Assembly (NCBI RefSeq): GCF_002341865.1
Contig: NZ_DDOV01000103.1
Location: 505 to 24,328 of the forward strand
Length of the DNA stretch: 23,824 bases
From: Clostridium sp. UBA2485
GTDB lineage: Bacteria > Bacillota > Clostridia > Clostridiales > Clostridiaceae
Reading direction: 5' to 3'
Notes under the pieces: generated by a model
What the model was told of the DNA's origin: nothing
Seen by the model: the letters and a program-made list of their open reading frames with translations, nothing else
The model's database searches: none
Shown: one piece after another, positions 15,950 to 21,828 of the stretch
How the letters are laid out: each line of letters opens with the position of its first letter
Numbering within the stretch: position 1 is the stretch's first letter
Program-made: the position numbers and the translations under genes

Positions 15950-16594
15950 TTATAATTTGCTTAGTATTTTATCTATAATTTCCTTTCCTTGTATTACATT
16001 ATGTCCTGAAATGCAAGTATCAAAATCTATCTCTTGATATTTTAAAAGTGTATCATTGTATAACTTTGGATCACAATAAAGACTTGGAACAATTTCATCC
16101 ATATTATCTCCAATGTTATCCCCTGCATTGATAACTTTTTCTTCCTCATCAATAACAGTTATTGAGTCAATTGTATGACCAGGAGTATATATAATCCTTA
16201 TCTTATCTTCAGGAAAATATAATTCCTCCTCAAATACTAAATTAGGCAAATACATTTCTGCTTCACCACAAACGTATCCCTTATTTTTTTGCATCATTAC
16301 TTCCCAGTTTGATTCTATCATTTCTCTACATAACTTATGAGATATAATTATATTATCTTTCAAAGAGCTGTTACCCCATATATGATCCCAATGATAATGT
16401 GTATTAATTACCACTACTGGCTTAGGATCATTTTTTATATATTCCTTTATAGGAGCTACCCCTAGTGAACCTAATCCAGTGTCGATAATATAATTATTTT
16501 TTTCTCCCATAATTAAATGTAAGTTTAAATCCCAGAAATCTGATGGAGAACTAGTAAATAAAACATTTCTATTTTTTATTTTTTTAATTTCCAT
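15950..16594 (-). CDS. MBL-fold metallo-hydrolase
   Basis: The protein has 214 residues. The metallo-beta-lactamase metal motif THYHWDH (His66, His68, Asp70, His71) is complete, followed by His140 in YTPGHT, Asp159 in NAGDN and His198 in ISGHN, the full dinuclear zinc ligand set. The size and the PGHT.DS sequence fit glyoxalase II-like or other small-molecule hydrolases of the superfamily; a lactamase role is not implied. GAGGT precedes the ATG. The stop codon lies in a small hairpin (TTATAAC/GTTATAA, 15932-15955) that may act as a weak terminator. The substrate cannot be inferred from sequence or neighbours. Confidence 0.92.
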   Translation of the reverse strand: MEIKKIKNRNVLFTSSPSDFWDLNLHLIMGEKNNYIIDTGLGSLGVAPIKEYIKNDPKPVVVINTHYHWDHIWGNSSLKDNIIISHKLCREMIESNWEVMMQKNKGYVCGEAEMYLPNLVFEEELYFPEDKIRIIYTPGHTIDSITVIDEEEKVINAGDNIGDNMDEIVPSLYCDPKLYNDTLLKYQEIDFDTCISGHNVIQGKEIIDKILSKL

Positions 16595-16674
16595 TAATTC
16601 ATACCTCTTTCCTTACTAAATTTTATAAAATATAACAGTATATTCCCTTCACTGTTCATAAACTCCTGCTGCAT

Positions 16675-16718
16675 TCATTATAATAAACAATGACTGACCC
16701 CATGGTGTCAGTCATTGT
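16675..16718 (-). terminator. Perfect 12-bp hairpin, probable terminator of the DUF2268 gene
   Basis: ACAATGACTGAC pairs perfectly with GTCAGTCATTGT across an 8-nt loop. On the minus strand it is followed by TTATTATAATG, a weak U-tract. It lies 230 nt downstream of the DUF2268 stop and just upstream of the MBL gene. Confidence 0.6.
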
Positions 16719-16745
16719 ATTGATCTAATATTTTATTTGCATTTA

Positions 16746-16903
16746 GGCATATGAAAATAAATAACAAGTCAAAGATGCGACGGATATTTTGTGAAATACG
16801 ATGACTTGGAATCTACTAATAGTGGTGCTATTAGTAGATTCTAAGGAAGAAGTAGTTCGCAAAATAAACTAGCATACTGACTAGTTATTTATTTGAATGT
16901 GCC
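16746..16903. repeat. 158-bp inverted-repeat element with 18-bp central hairpin
   Basis: The left end begins GGCATATGAAAATAAATAAC then AAGTCAAAGATGC. The right end, inverted, begins GGCACATTCAAATAAATAAC then TAGTCAGTATGC, so the terminal repeats are about 32 bp and imperfect. The centre holds CTTGGAATCTACTAATAG (16805-16822), a 5-nt loop, and CTATTAGTAGATTCTAAG (16828-16845), an 18-bp stem with one G-U pair. No ORF is present. The whole element could fold as a cruciform or structured RNA. It is unrelated in sequence to the ATTGACAAT-type repeats. Confidence 0.7.
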
Positions 16904-16946
16904 TTATCTTAAATATTTAAGTTCTACTACTTCACAATTCATAATT

Positions 16947-17807
16947 TTATATAAAACATCCTGATTTTTTCATTATTATATCACTGTCTATTAATGTTGC
17001 TTCCTCTACTGAAATACCTGTATTTTTTAGAAATCCCTGTACTGCATGATATCCTACTGCATATCCTGCACTAACTGGTATACCTGTAGATTCGCATCCC
17101 TCAACATTTACAAGTTGATCTCCAAATACATATTTACGAACTTCATTAAATCCAGTAATATCAAGTGCATCTCCTATAATTTCAAAGGATTTTTCTAAGT
17201 CCTTACCTTGGACTGATGTCACCCATGGTCCTATAAATTCATCTCCATATAAGCTTGCCGCAAAACTTTCTGCTAACCCCTCTAAAGCTATATATTGACT
17301 AACAGATACATTCATAAAATTCCATTTTACATTTTTCATAAGTACATTATGATGAAATTCATGTGCTATAATTGACTTTAAACGTGGTAAATTATATTCA
17401 TTAGGTGCAATTACTATTTGAATATATCCTGGGATTGATCCCATACCAGTATAGCCTTTCATATTTGCAAGAAATTCAGGATTGCCTATGAAAATTCCCA
17501 GGGTAATACTTTCTGGTAAATCTATATTAATATTTTTAAACCTTTCAGCAGATTCCTCAAGTGCTTCTTTCGCCATGCTCCAAGCATTTTCTTCTTGAAG
17601 CATATTTAACATATCATTTATTTCATCATCATGACCATTAAGGGGCAAATACCCCATCATTTCAGGTTCCATTTTCATATTCATTATATTATACATAAAC
17701 TCAAATGGCTTAGCTAAATTGCTTTCATAAAATTCTAAACGATTTTCTTTAGGTAAATTAATCAATTCTTTATATAAATTATAAGTATCTAAAATTTTAA
17801 TCTCCAT
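16947..17807 (-). CDS. DUF2268 predicted zinc-dependent protease
   Basis: The protein has 286 residues. The zincin helix IIAHEFHHNVL (HEFHH at residues 149-153) is followed about 23 residues later by ALEGLAESFAASLYG, whose glutamates (176 or 180) would give the third metal ligand, as in gluzincin-like DUF2268 proteins. The C-terminal PVSAGYAVGYHAVQGFLKNTG is typical of this family. There is no signal peptide, so it acts in the cytoplasm. The ATG at 17807 is preferred (GGGAAG about 7 nt upstream). The frame stays open 33 codons further to an ATG at 17906, but that stretch resembles a regulator remnant. A MerR-type promoter lies upstream. Confidence 0.85.
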   Translation of the reverse strand: MEIKILDTYNLYKELINLPKENRLEFYESNLAKPFEFMYNIMNMKMEPEMMGYLPLNGHDDEINDMLNMLQEENAWSMAKEALEESAERFKNINIDLPESITLGIFIGNPEFLANMKGYTGMGSIPGYIQIVIAPNEYNLPRLKSIIAHEFHHNVLMKNVKWNFMNVSVSQYIALEGLAESFAASLYGDEFIGPWVTSVQGKDLEKSFEIIGDALDITGFNEVRKYVFGDQLVNVEGCESTGIPVSAGYAVGYHAVQGFLKNTGISVEEATLIDSDIIMKKSGCFI

Positions 17808-17916
17808 ACTATTCTTCCCTCTATCTAGGTAGTTAGCATTAGAATACCAACTACGTTTATTTTTTATTTTAAAATATTTTCTATATTTTAATGGTGTTAA
17901 CCCCATCTACAATCTT
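17808..17916 (-). pseudogene. Probable remnant of a MerR-type regulator helix-turn-helix
   Basis: In frame ahead of the DUF2268 start is a stretch reading GLTPLKYRKYFKI then WYSNANYL. It resembles the MerR signature (GLTP-x-T-L-R-Y-Y-D, then a GYRLY-like wing), although the end of an AraC domain (GMTPxxYRK) is an alternative. Continuing upstream with a one-base shift gives HKIVD, as if completing a first helix. The body of the regulator is missing. Immediately upstream is a promoter of the kind MerR proteins bind, which favours the MerR reading. Confidence 0.4.
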
Positions 17917-17947
17917 ATGATAGTCCTTTACGGACCGTTAAAGTCAA
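17917..17947 (-). promoter_or_regulatory. MerR-type promoter with 19-bp spacer
   Basis: Minus strand: -35 TTGACT (17947-17942), a 19-nt spacer holding the quasi-palindrome CTTTAACGGTCCGTAAAGG, and -10 TATCAT (17922-17917). The overlong spacer with a central dyad is the hallmark of promoters activated by MerR-family distortion, as for Mta and TipA. No intact MerR gene is in the window. Confidence 0.65.
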
Positions 17948-18066
17948 CAATTATTTTAAAAAATTATAATAAAAACTTTAATTACCAATATAGTGGTGAT
18001 TAAGGCTTGTTAGTCTACAATATAATCTTTTAAATTTTATGGTGTTAATTCTAGTGGAATTATTAG

Positions 18067-18282
18067 TTATATAGCATAATCAATATAGACATTATTCTTA
18101 ATTTGCTGAAAGTCTTCTTTCTTCTCTAAAATTGCTACATAGCCTCCATCATCTTCATACTTTAGCCTTTCCGATCCGTATTCCTTATCCAAAATCTGTA
18201 GTATCTCTTGAATATTTTCTTGAATTTCCTTTGGAAGAGCTTTTAAGCCTTTCTTTTCATTCAAATGACTAACTTCTATCAT
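18067..18282 (-). CDS. Small protein of unknown function (71 aa)
   Basis: I do not recognise the family with certainty. A good ribosome binding site (GAGAGGT) precedes the ATG. The sequence is soluble and Lys/Glu-rich, with a helical N-terminal half (ALPKEIQENIQEILQILDKEYG) and a strand-like DGGYVAILEKKEDFQQIKNNVYIDYAI at the end. The abrupt end after IDYAI suggests a slightly shortened C-terminus. It lies between the MerR-type promoter region and the AraC gene and has no visible operon partner. Confidence 0.6.
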   Translation of the reverse strand: MIEVSHLNEKKGLKALPKEIQENIQEILQILDKEYGSERLKYEDDGGYVAILEKKEDFQQIKNNVYIDYAI

Positions 18283-18457
18283 TGCGTTACCTCTCTTAAA
18301 GATTAAAATACCCTTACCATATTTTCGAAGTAAGAGTTTTCATCATAATAATATATATTTCAAAATAGCATTTAATACTTTAACTTTATTTAATAAATGC
18401 AGTTATATGCTAGGTTATTTTTAATTCAGACTGTGTTAATAGGGAATAATAAATTTA

Positions 18458-18466
18458 TGTTATAAT
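18458..18466 (+). promoter_or_regulatory. Extended -10 promoter of the AraC-family gene
   Basis: TG-T-TATAAT (TG at 18458-18459, TATAAT at 18461-18466) lies about 57 nt before the proposed start codon. TTAATA at 18436 is a possible weak -35 with a long spacer. Confidence 0.45.
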
Positions 18467-18522
18467 AAGTTTATTATGTTAATTTAGAATTATAGTATAT
18501 AAAAAGAAAGAGGTGAATACTT

Positions 18523-19233
18523 CTGAATAGTATAAAATGTGAACGTAGAATATATGATTATAAATTTAATACACATGCTCATTTATATGCTCAATTGATT
18601 TTGCCCATTCATGGTGTACTTTATATAGAAACCAATTGTAAAAAACTAGCACTAGACGATGAGCACTTGTTCTTTCTTCCTCCAGATTGTAAACATACCT
18701 TTAGAGCTAATAAGAGTAATGAATTCTTGGTTTTAGATATATCTAATAATATGCTTAATAAATATGATATGGAAAAGATGATAGGTGGAAGAGAATTCTT
18801 ATTTGATGATAAATGGAAAGCTATAAGATATTTATTGTTAAATGAAGCTAACAATAAAAAAAGTTCTAGCTCCATTAATGACTTATTCCTCTACTGTTAT
18901 CATTTTATTGCAGATGGAAGTATACCTGATTCTATAAAATATATTAACGAACATTTTACAGAAGATATAGATTTAAAAAAATTAGCAGATATTGAGCATT
19001 ATAATATAAGTTATTATAGTGAATGGTTTAAAAATAAAATGAATGTCTCTCCTGTTGAATATATACAAAATCTAAGAGTGAAAAAAGCAAAGGAACTTCT
19101 TTTAAATACAAACTTAACGATTTTACAAATTTCTCAAATTGTGGGTTATGAACACAATTCATCATTTACTAGAGTATTTAAGTATTTAGAAAAAATATCA
19201 CCTACAGAGTTTAGAAGAAAAATCAAAAAATAA
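18523..19233 (+). CDS. AraC-family transcriptional regulator (probable CTG start)
   Basis: Two AraC helix-turn-helix motifs fill the C-terminal 100 residues: DIDLKKLADIEHYNISYYSEWFKNKMNVSPVEYI and LTILQISQIVGYEHNSSFTRVFKYLEKISPTEFR. The N-terminal part is a cupin-like sensor domain (THAHLYAQLILPIHGVLYIE...FLPPDCKHTF). The first ordinary start in frame is TTG at 18595, which would remove the conserved HAHLYAQ strand and has no ribosome binding site. The frame is open upstream to CTG 18523, which has AGAGGTG at the right distance, giving 236 residues. I therefore favour CTG, or a start codon lost by mutation. The regulated genes are unknown; the QueG-like gene follows on the same strand. Confidence 0.8.
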   Translation: MNSIKCERRIYDYKFNTHAHLYAQLILPIHGVLYIETNCKKLALDDEHLFFLPPDCKHTFRANKSNEFLVLDISNNMLNKYDMEKMIGGREFLFDDKWKAIRYLLLNEANNKKSSSSINDLFLYCYHFIADGSIPDSIKYINEHFTEDIDLKKLADIEHYNISYYSEWFKNKMNVSPVEYIQNLRVKKAKELLLNTNLTILQISQIVGYEHNSSFTRVFKYLEKISPTEFRRKIKK

Positions 19234-19305
19234 GCTAAATACTAACTAGATTTTAGAAAAGACTTATCTAGCCAAAAAGTTATAATAGTATGCAGGTAAC
19301 ATTTT

Positions 19306-19339
19306 AAAGGACTATTTTAAAATAGTTCTTTATTTTTTT
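19306..19339 (+). terminator. Intrinsic terminator between AraC and QueG-like genes
   Basis: AAAGGACTATTTT and AAAATAGTTCTTT form a 13-bp palindrome (one wobble) followed by ATTTTTTT. It ends only about 20 nt before the next start codon, leaving no room for a separate promoter. It may therefore act as an attenuator for transcripts starting upstream. Confidence 0.75.
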
Positions 19340-19359
19340 AAATAGTTTAGGAGGTAAAA

Positions 19360-20130
19360 ATGAATAATAAAATAGAGATAATTATAAAGCAATTTGTAGA
19401 ACACTATTCAGAAATGAGAGATGTTCAAACTAAATGGAAAAAACCTTTGGTAGCATATGCAGATGCCATGGATGAAATGTTTTATAATCTTAAAGATGTC
19501 ATAAGTCCTTCTCATGCAATACCTCAAGATTTTTTACCAGAAGCCAAAACCGTAGTAGCATATTTTATACCTTTTTATGAAGTTGTAGTTGAAAGTAATA
19601 TAGAAGGAAAAGAAAGTTCCAAAGTTTGGGCAAAAGCATATGTAGAAACTAATCAACTAATATTAGACTTAAATACTTTTATTAAAAATGAATTACAAAA
19701 ATTAGGATACAAATCAAACATTATGCCAGCAACGCATAATTTTGATAATAAAAAATTGATTAGTGACTGGTCTCATAGACATGTTGCCTTTATTGCTGGG
19801 TTAGGAAAATTTGGGCTAAACAATATGTTGATTACTGACAAAGGATGTTGTGGAAGGGTTGGTAGTTTTATAACTGATTTAAAAATAGAGCCTACTAAAA
19901 GAAAAAATGAAGAGAATTGTTTATATAAGCATATGAATGTATGCAAAAAATGTGTGGATAGATGTGTAAATAATGCTTTAAAAGTTGATTGCTTTGACAG
20001 ACATAAATGTTATGAAATGTGTTTGCATAACGATAAAATTCATTCAGATATTGGTTTATCAGATGTTTGTGGTAAATGTTTAGTTAACGTTCCTTGTTCT
20101 AAAACTAATCCAGTAAAAATAAATAAATAG
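19360..20130 (+). CDS. QueG-like iron-sulfur protein (epoxyqueuosine reductase-related, double [4Fe-4S])
   Basis: The protein has 256 residues. The N-terminal half resembles the QueG/DUF1730 catalytic region (AKTVVAYFIPFYE; HRHVAFIAGLGKFGLNNMLITDKGCCGRVGSFITDL, compare QueG GWIGKNTLLI...LGEIFTDL). The C-terminal half is a ferredoxin-like double cluster domain with many cysteines: 187, 195, 198, 202, then 211, 217, 221, 237, 240 and 246, including CKKCVDRC. QueG itself is longer (about 310-380) and uses cobalamin to deoxygenate epoxyqueuosine in tRNA. Short clostridial homologues like this are of unproven function, and no other queuosine gene is nearby. AGGAGG precedes the ATG. Confidence 0.8.
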   Translation: MNNKIEIIIKQFVEHYSEMRDVQTKWKKPLVAYADAMDEMFYNLKDVISPSHAIPQDFLPEAKTVVAYFIPFYEVVVESNIEGKESSKVWAKAYVETNQLILDLNTFIKNELQKLGYKSNIMPATHNFDNKKLISDWSHRHVAFIAGLGKFGLNNMLITDKGCCGRVGSFITDLKIEPTKRKNEENCLYKHMNVCKKCVDRCVNNALKVDCFDRHKCYEMCLHNDKIHSDIGLSDVCGKCLVNVPCSKTNPVKINK

Positions 20131-20187
20131 TTCTATTAATACATATTATTCTTATATTGTGTATCAAATCGAAAGGAAGGTGTTTTT

Positions 20188-20517
20188 ATGGTTACTTTTG
20201 ACGATTTAATGAAATTAGATATACGAGTTGGAGAAATTATCGAAGTGGATTTTTTTGAAAAAGCCAAAAAACCTGCTTATAAACTATTGATAGATTTTGG
20301 TAACGAAATTGGTATAAAGAAATCGAGTGCCCAAATTACTGAATGTTATAAAAAAGAAGACCTTATAGGTAAGCAAGTTTTAGGGGTAGTAAACTTGCCG
20401 TCAAGACAAATTGCCAATTTTATGTCGGAGGTATTAGTATTAGGAATTTATGCTAAACAAGGAGTGGTATTAATTCAACCACAACAGCCTGTTAAAAAAG
20501 GTGATAAATTAGGTTAA
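20188..20517 (+). CDS. csaA: CsaA-type tRNA-binding / chaperone-like protein
   Basis: The protein has 109 residues, the full length of CsaA, a dimeric OB-fold protein related to the EMAP-II/Trbp111 tRNA-binding domain. Family landmarks are FDDLMKLDIRVGEIIEVDFFEKAKKPAYKLLIDFG, SSAQITECY, the LIGKQVLGVVNLPSRQIANFMSEVLVLG core and VLIQPQQPVKKGDKLG at the end. CsaA of Bacillus binds tRNA and has been linked to protein export as a secretion chaperone. GAAAGGAAGG precedes the ATG. The 57-nt gap from the QueG-like gene suggests possible co-transcription. A terminator follows. Confidence 0.93.
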   Translation: MVTFDDLMKLDIRVGEIIEVDFFEKAKKPAYKLLIDFGNEIGIKKSSAQITECYKKEDLIGKQVLGVVNLPSRQIANFMSEVLVLGIYAKQGVVLIQPQQPVKKGDKLG

Positions 20518-20544
20518 TGCATAATTTTCTTAATAGGTGAATCA

Positions 20545-20578
20545 AGGACTTACTTTATCATAGTAAGTCCTATTTTAT
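20545..20578 (+). terminator. Intrinsic terminator after csaA
   Basis: AGGACTTACT pairs perfectly with AGTAAGTCCT across a 7-nt loop, followed by ATTTTATTA. Confidence 0.75.
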
Positions 20579-20580
20579 TA

Positions 20581-20853
20581 AGTCTATATCAATGATAACG
20601 ACTATATTTGTATTATGTTAAACTTCAAATCTTATAATACTGATACTAAGAAGTCTACGTTATTTGTGGTACAGCTCTCCGTACCATAATTAAAATATTT
20701 CCCCGTATGCAGAATATTTAATACTATTATCAAGTTTAAATTTTCATATTGATTTTTGAGTAGCTTAAAAATCAAAAAATATAAACTTAATATTTTAACC
20801 TCAAAATCTTAAAGTAATTTTATCTTAACTTTTTTATTATTTTGAAAAAGGTA
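20581..20853. other. Non-coding stretch with hairpins upstream of the hflX promoter
   Basis: No ORF is credible here. Two dyads are visible: TGGTAC...GTACCA (20667-20686), and a long AT-rich hairpin (20732-20788) with outer arms AAGTTTA/TAAACTT and inner arms GATTTTT/AAAAATC around a 9-nt loop. Neither is followed by a proper U-tract. Confidence 0.45.
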
Positions 20854-20882
20854 TTTACAACTAAATGAATTTGGTTTACAAT
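20854..20882 (+). promoter_or_regulatory. Promoter of the hflX leader transcript
   Basis: TTTACA (20854-20859), a 17-nt spacer, TACAAT (20877-20882). Transcription would begin near 20889, about 940 nt before the hflX start and about 37 nt before the leader ORF. Confidence 0.65.
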
Positions 20883-20925
20883 AAATGTATTAAATATATT
20901 AAAAGTTCTGAAAGGAGGCTGTAAA

Positions 20926-21006
20926 ATGTTAATTTACAAAGATAGAATTAAAAAATCCCTAAACAACAATATATACAGTCTGCTGTCAGTAAATTATTTA
21001 TGTTAA
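20926..21006 (+). CDS. Leader peptide ORF (26 aa) of the hflX attenuator
   Basis: The ATG has an ideal ribosome binding site, AAAGGAGG, 7 nt upstream. The 26-residue product is basic (YKDRIKKSLNNN in the middle) and ends SVNYLC. It starts about 37 nt after the predicted transcription start and stops 42 nt before the first terminator stem. Its bases 20977-20983 (AGTCTGC) are perfectly complementary to 21052-21058 (GCAGACT), which overlaps the 5' arm of terminator 1. The ORF is therefore placed to control an antiterminator. It is too short for homology-based recognition; the call rests on position and signals. Confidence 0.65.
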   Translation: MLIYKDRIKKSLNNNIYSLLSVNYLC

Positions 21007-21048
21007 GATTTAATAATATCTTGTATTATTTATGTGTATAAAATTTTG

Positions 21049-21077
21049 ACCGCAGACTTCATATCTGCGGTTTTATT
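21049..21077 (+). terminator. Leader terminator 1
   Basis: ACCGCAGA (21049-21056), a 7-nt loop, TCTGCGGT (21064-21071), then TTTATT. Its 5' arm can alternatively pair with AGTCTGC in the leader ORF. Confidence 0.85.
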
Positions 21078-21269
21078 ATATTCTATAGATATTAATGTGA
21101 ATTACTTTTTCAGTTTTATTCGATGTCCAAACTACTGATATACTATCCTATATAAGTTAAGATAATCAGTAATACTACTCTAAATAAATTTTTCTAAGTT
21201 CAATGAAAGTAATTCAAACTACAGTGAAAGTAAAGATCACCGTATATCTATTTAAATTTGCATATAATT

Positions 21270-21296
21270 ACCGCAGAGAAAATCTGCGGTTTTTTA
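21270..21296 (+). terminator. Leader terminator 2
   Basis: The stem is identical to terminator 1, ACCGCAGA (21270-21277) with TCTGCGGT (21283-21290), with loop GAAAA and a following TTTTT. It is the strongest of the three. Confidence 0.88.
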
Positions 21297-21462
21297 ATTT
21301 GTGATTTTATCCTATGTCTATTGCTGTTAATACTACTTCTTTTACAACAAGTAGATAACCAGTGATATTACCATGGATAACTTCTTTTAATCTTCTATTA
21401 GAGTAAAGTATTATTCCTAAGCTAACTCTATATGAAGATAAAAATCACTTTATCAATATTTT

Positions 21463-21518
21463 AGCCGCAGTGCAATGGAATGCTCTTAGAGTTTCCATTG
21501 TTTCTGCGGCTTTTATAT
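21463..21518 (+). terminator. Leader terminator 3
   Basis: The outer stem AGCCGCAG / CTGCGGCT and inner stem CAATGGAA / TTCCATTG enclose a 12-nt loop; TTTATAT follows. The core CCGCAG/CTGCGG is shared with terminators 1 and 2. Confidence 0.82.
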
Positions 21519-21688
21519 ATTTACTCTATATCTATTATTGCTAACACTTTCTATTATCAAATTTAAGTTAAGTAATAATAAGATTATTAATAAGCTCTTT
21601 TTAGCCTTAGATGTAATAAATTATTATCGCTAAGAACGCTTATGACTTGAAAAATAGCTAACACAAATTTATCTTAGGGGGTTTAAAA

Positions 21689-21703
21689 ATGAGCCTAAAA
21701 TAA
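21689..21703 (+). CDS. Minimal ORF MSLK in the hflX leader
   Basis: ATG followed by three codons and TAA, with AGGGGG 7 nt upstream. A four-residue ORF would be dismissed alone, but it sits in an attenuator leader 50 nt before a second minimal ORF with an excellent ribosome binding site. Its role is inferred only. Confidence 0.4.
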   Translation: MSLK

Positions 21704-21752
21704 AAATACTACGGTTAGTAGTAAAATTCAAATTTTTAATAGGAGGCAAAAA

Positions 21753-21773
21753 ATGAGGTTAAGATTTTTATAG
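21753..21773 (+). CDS. Minimal leader ORF MRLRFL, candidate macrolide-sensing peptide
   Basis: Six codons and a stop, with a consensus AGGAGG 6 nt before the ATG, 55 nt upstream of the hflX start. The peptide begins MRLR. This R-x-R motif matches the Arg/Lys-x-Arg/Lys signature at which macrolide-bound ribosomes arrest, known from erm leader peptides such as ErmDL (MRLR). Arrest here could alter folding around the hflX ribosome binding site or couple transcription and translation. The motif is directly visible; the sensing role is inference. Confidence 0.6.
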   Translation: MRLRFL

Positions 21774-21828
21774 ATAGAAAGAATTTTTAAAATATTATTA
21801 TGATAGATATTTAATTGGAGGAAATTAT

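Larger units (their letters stand above)
20889..21828 (+). promoter_or_regulatory. Long multi-terminator 5' leader of hflX
   Basis: About 940 nt contain a 26-codon leader ORF, three successive intrinsic terminators with a shared CCGCAG/CTGCGG core, and two minimal ORFs with ribosome binding sites before hflX. The segments after each terminator begin with related sequence (TCTATAGATATTAATG; CCTATGTCTATTGCTG; CTCTATATCTATTATTG) and each carries a later CTAAG block, so the leader looks built from diverged tandem modules of about 200 nt. This fits transcription attenuation by a translation-sensing mechanism. Regulation by ribosome-targeting drugs is inferred from the mini-ORF motif and the downstream gene. 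Confidence 0.7.

Noticed and set aside
17808..17906. 33-residue N-terminal extension of the DUF2268 protein as a genuine part of it
   Set aside because: Its sequence resembles a regulator helix-turn-helix, the ATG at 17906 has no ribosome binding site, and ATG 17807 has one; kept as an alternative only.
18595..19233. AraC gene starting at TTG 18595
   Set aside because: No ribosome binding site there, and it would cut off sensor-domain residues encoded in the same open frame upstream.
20889..21828. T-box or metabolite riboswitch in the hflX leader
   Set aside because: No T-box sequence or known riboswitch core was seen. The leader ORF and arrest motifs explain the layout better.
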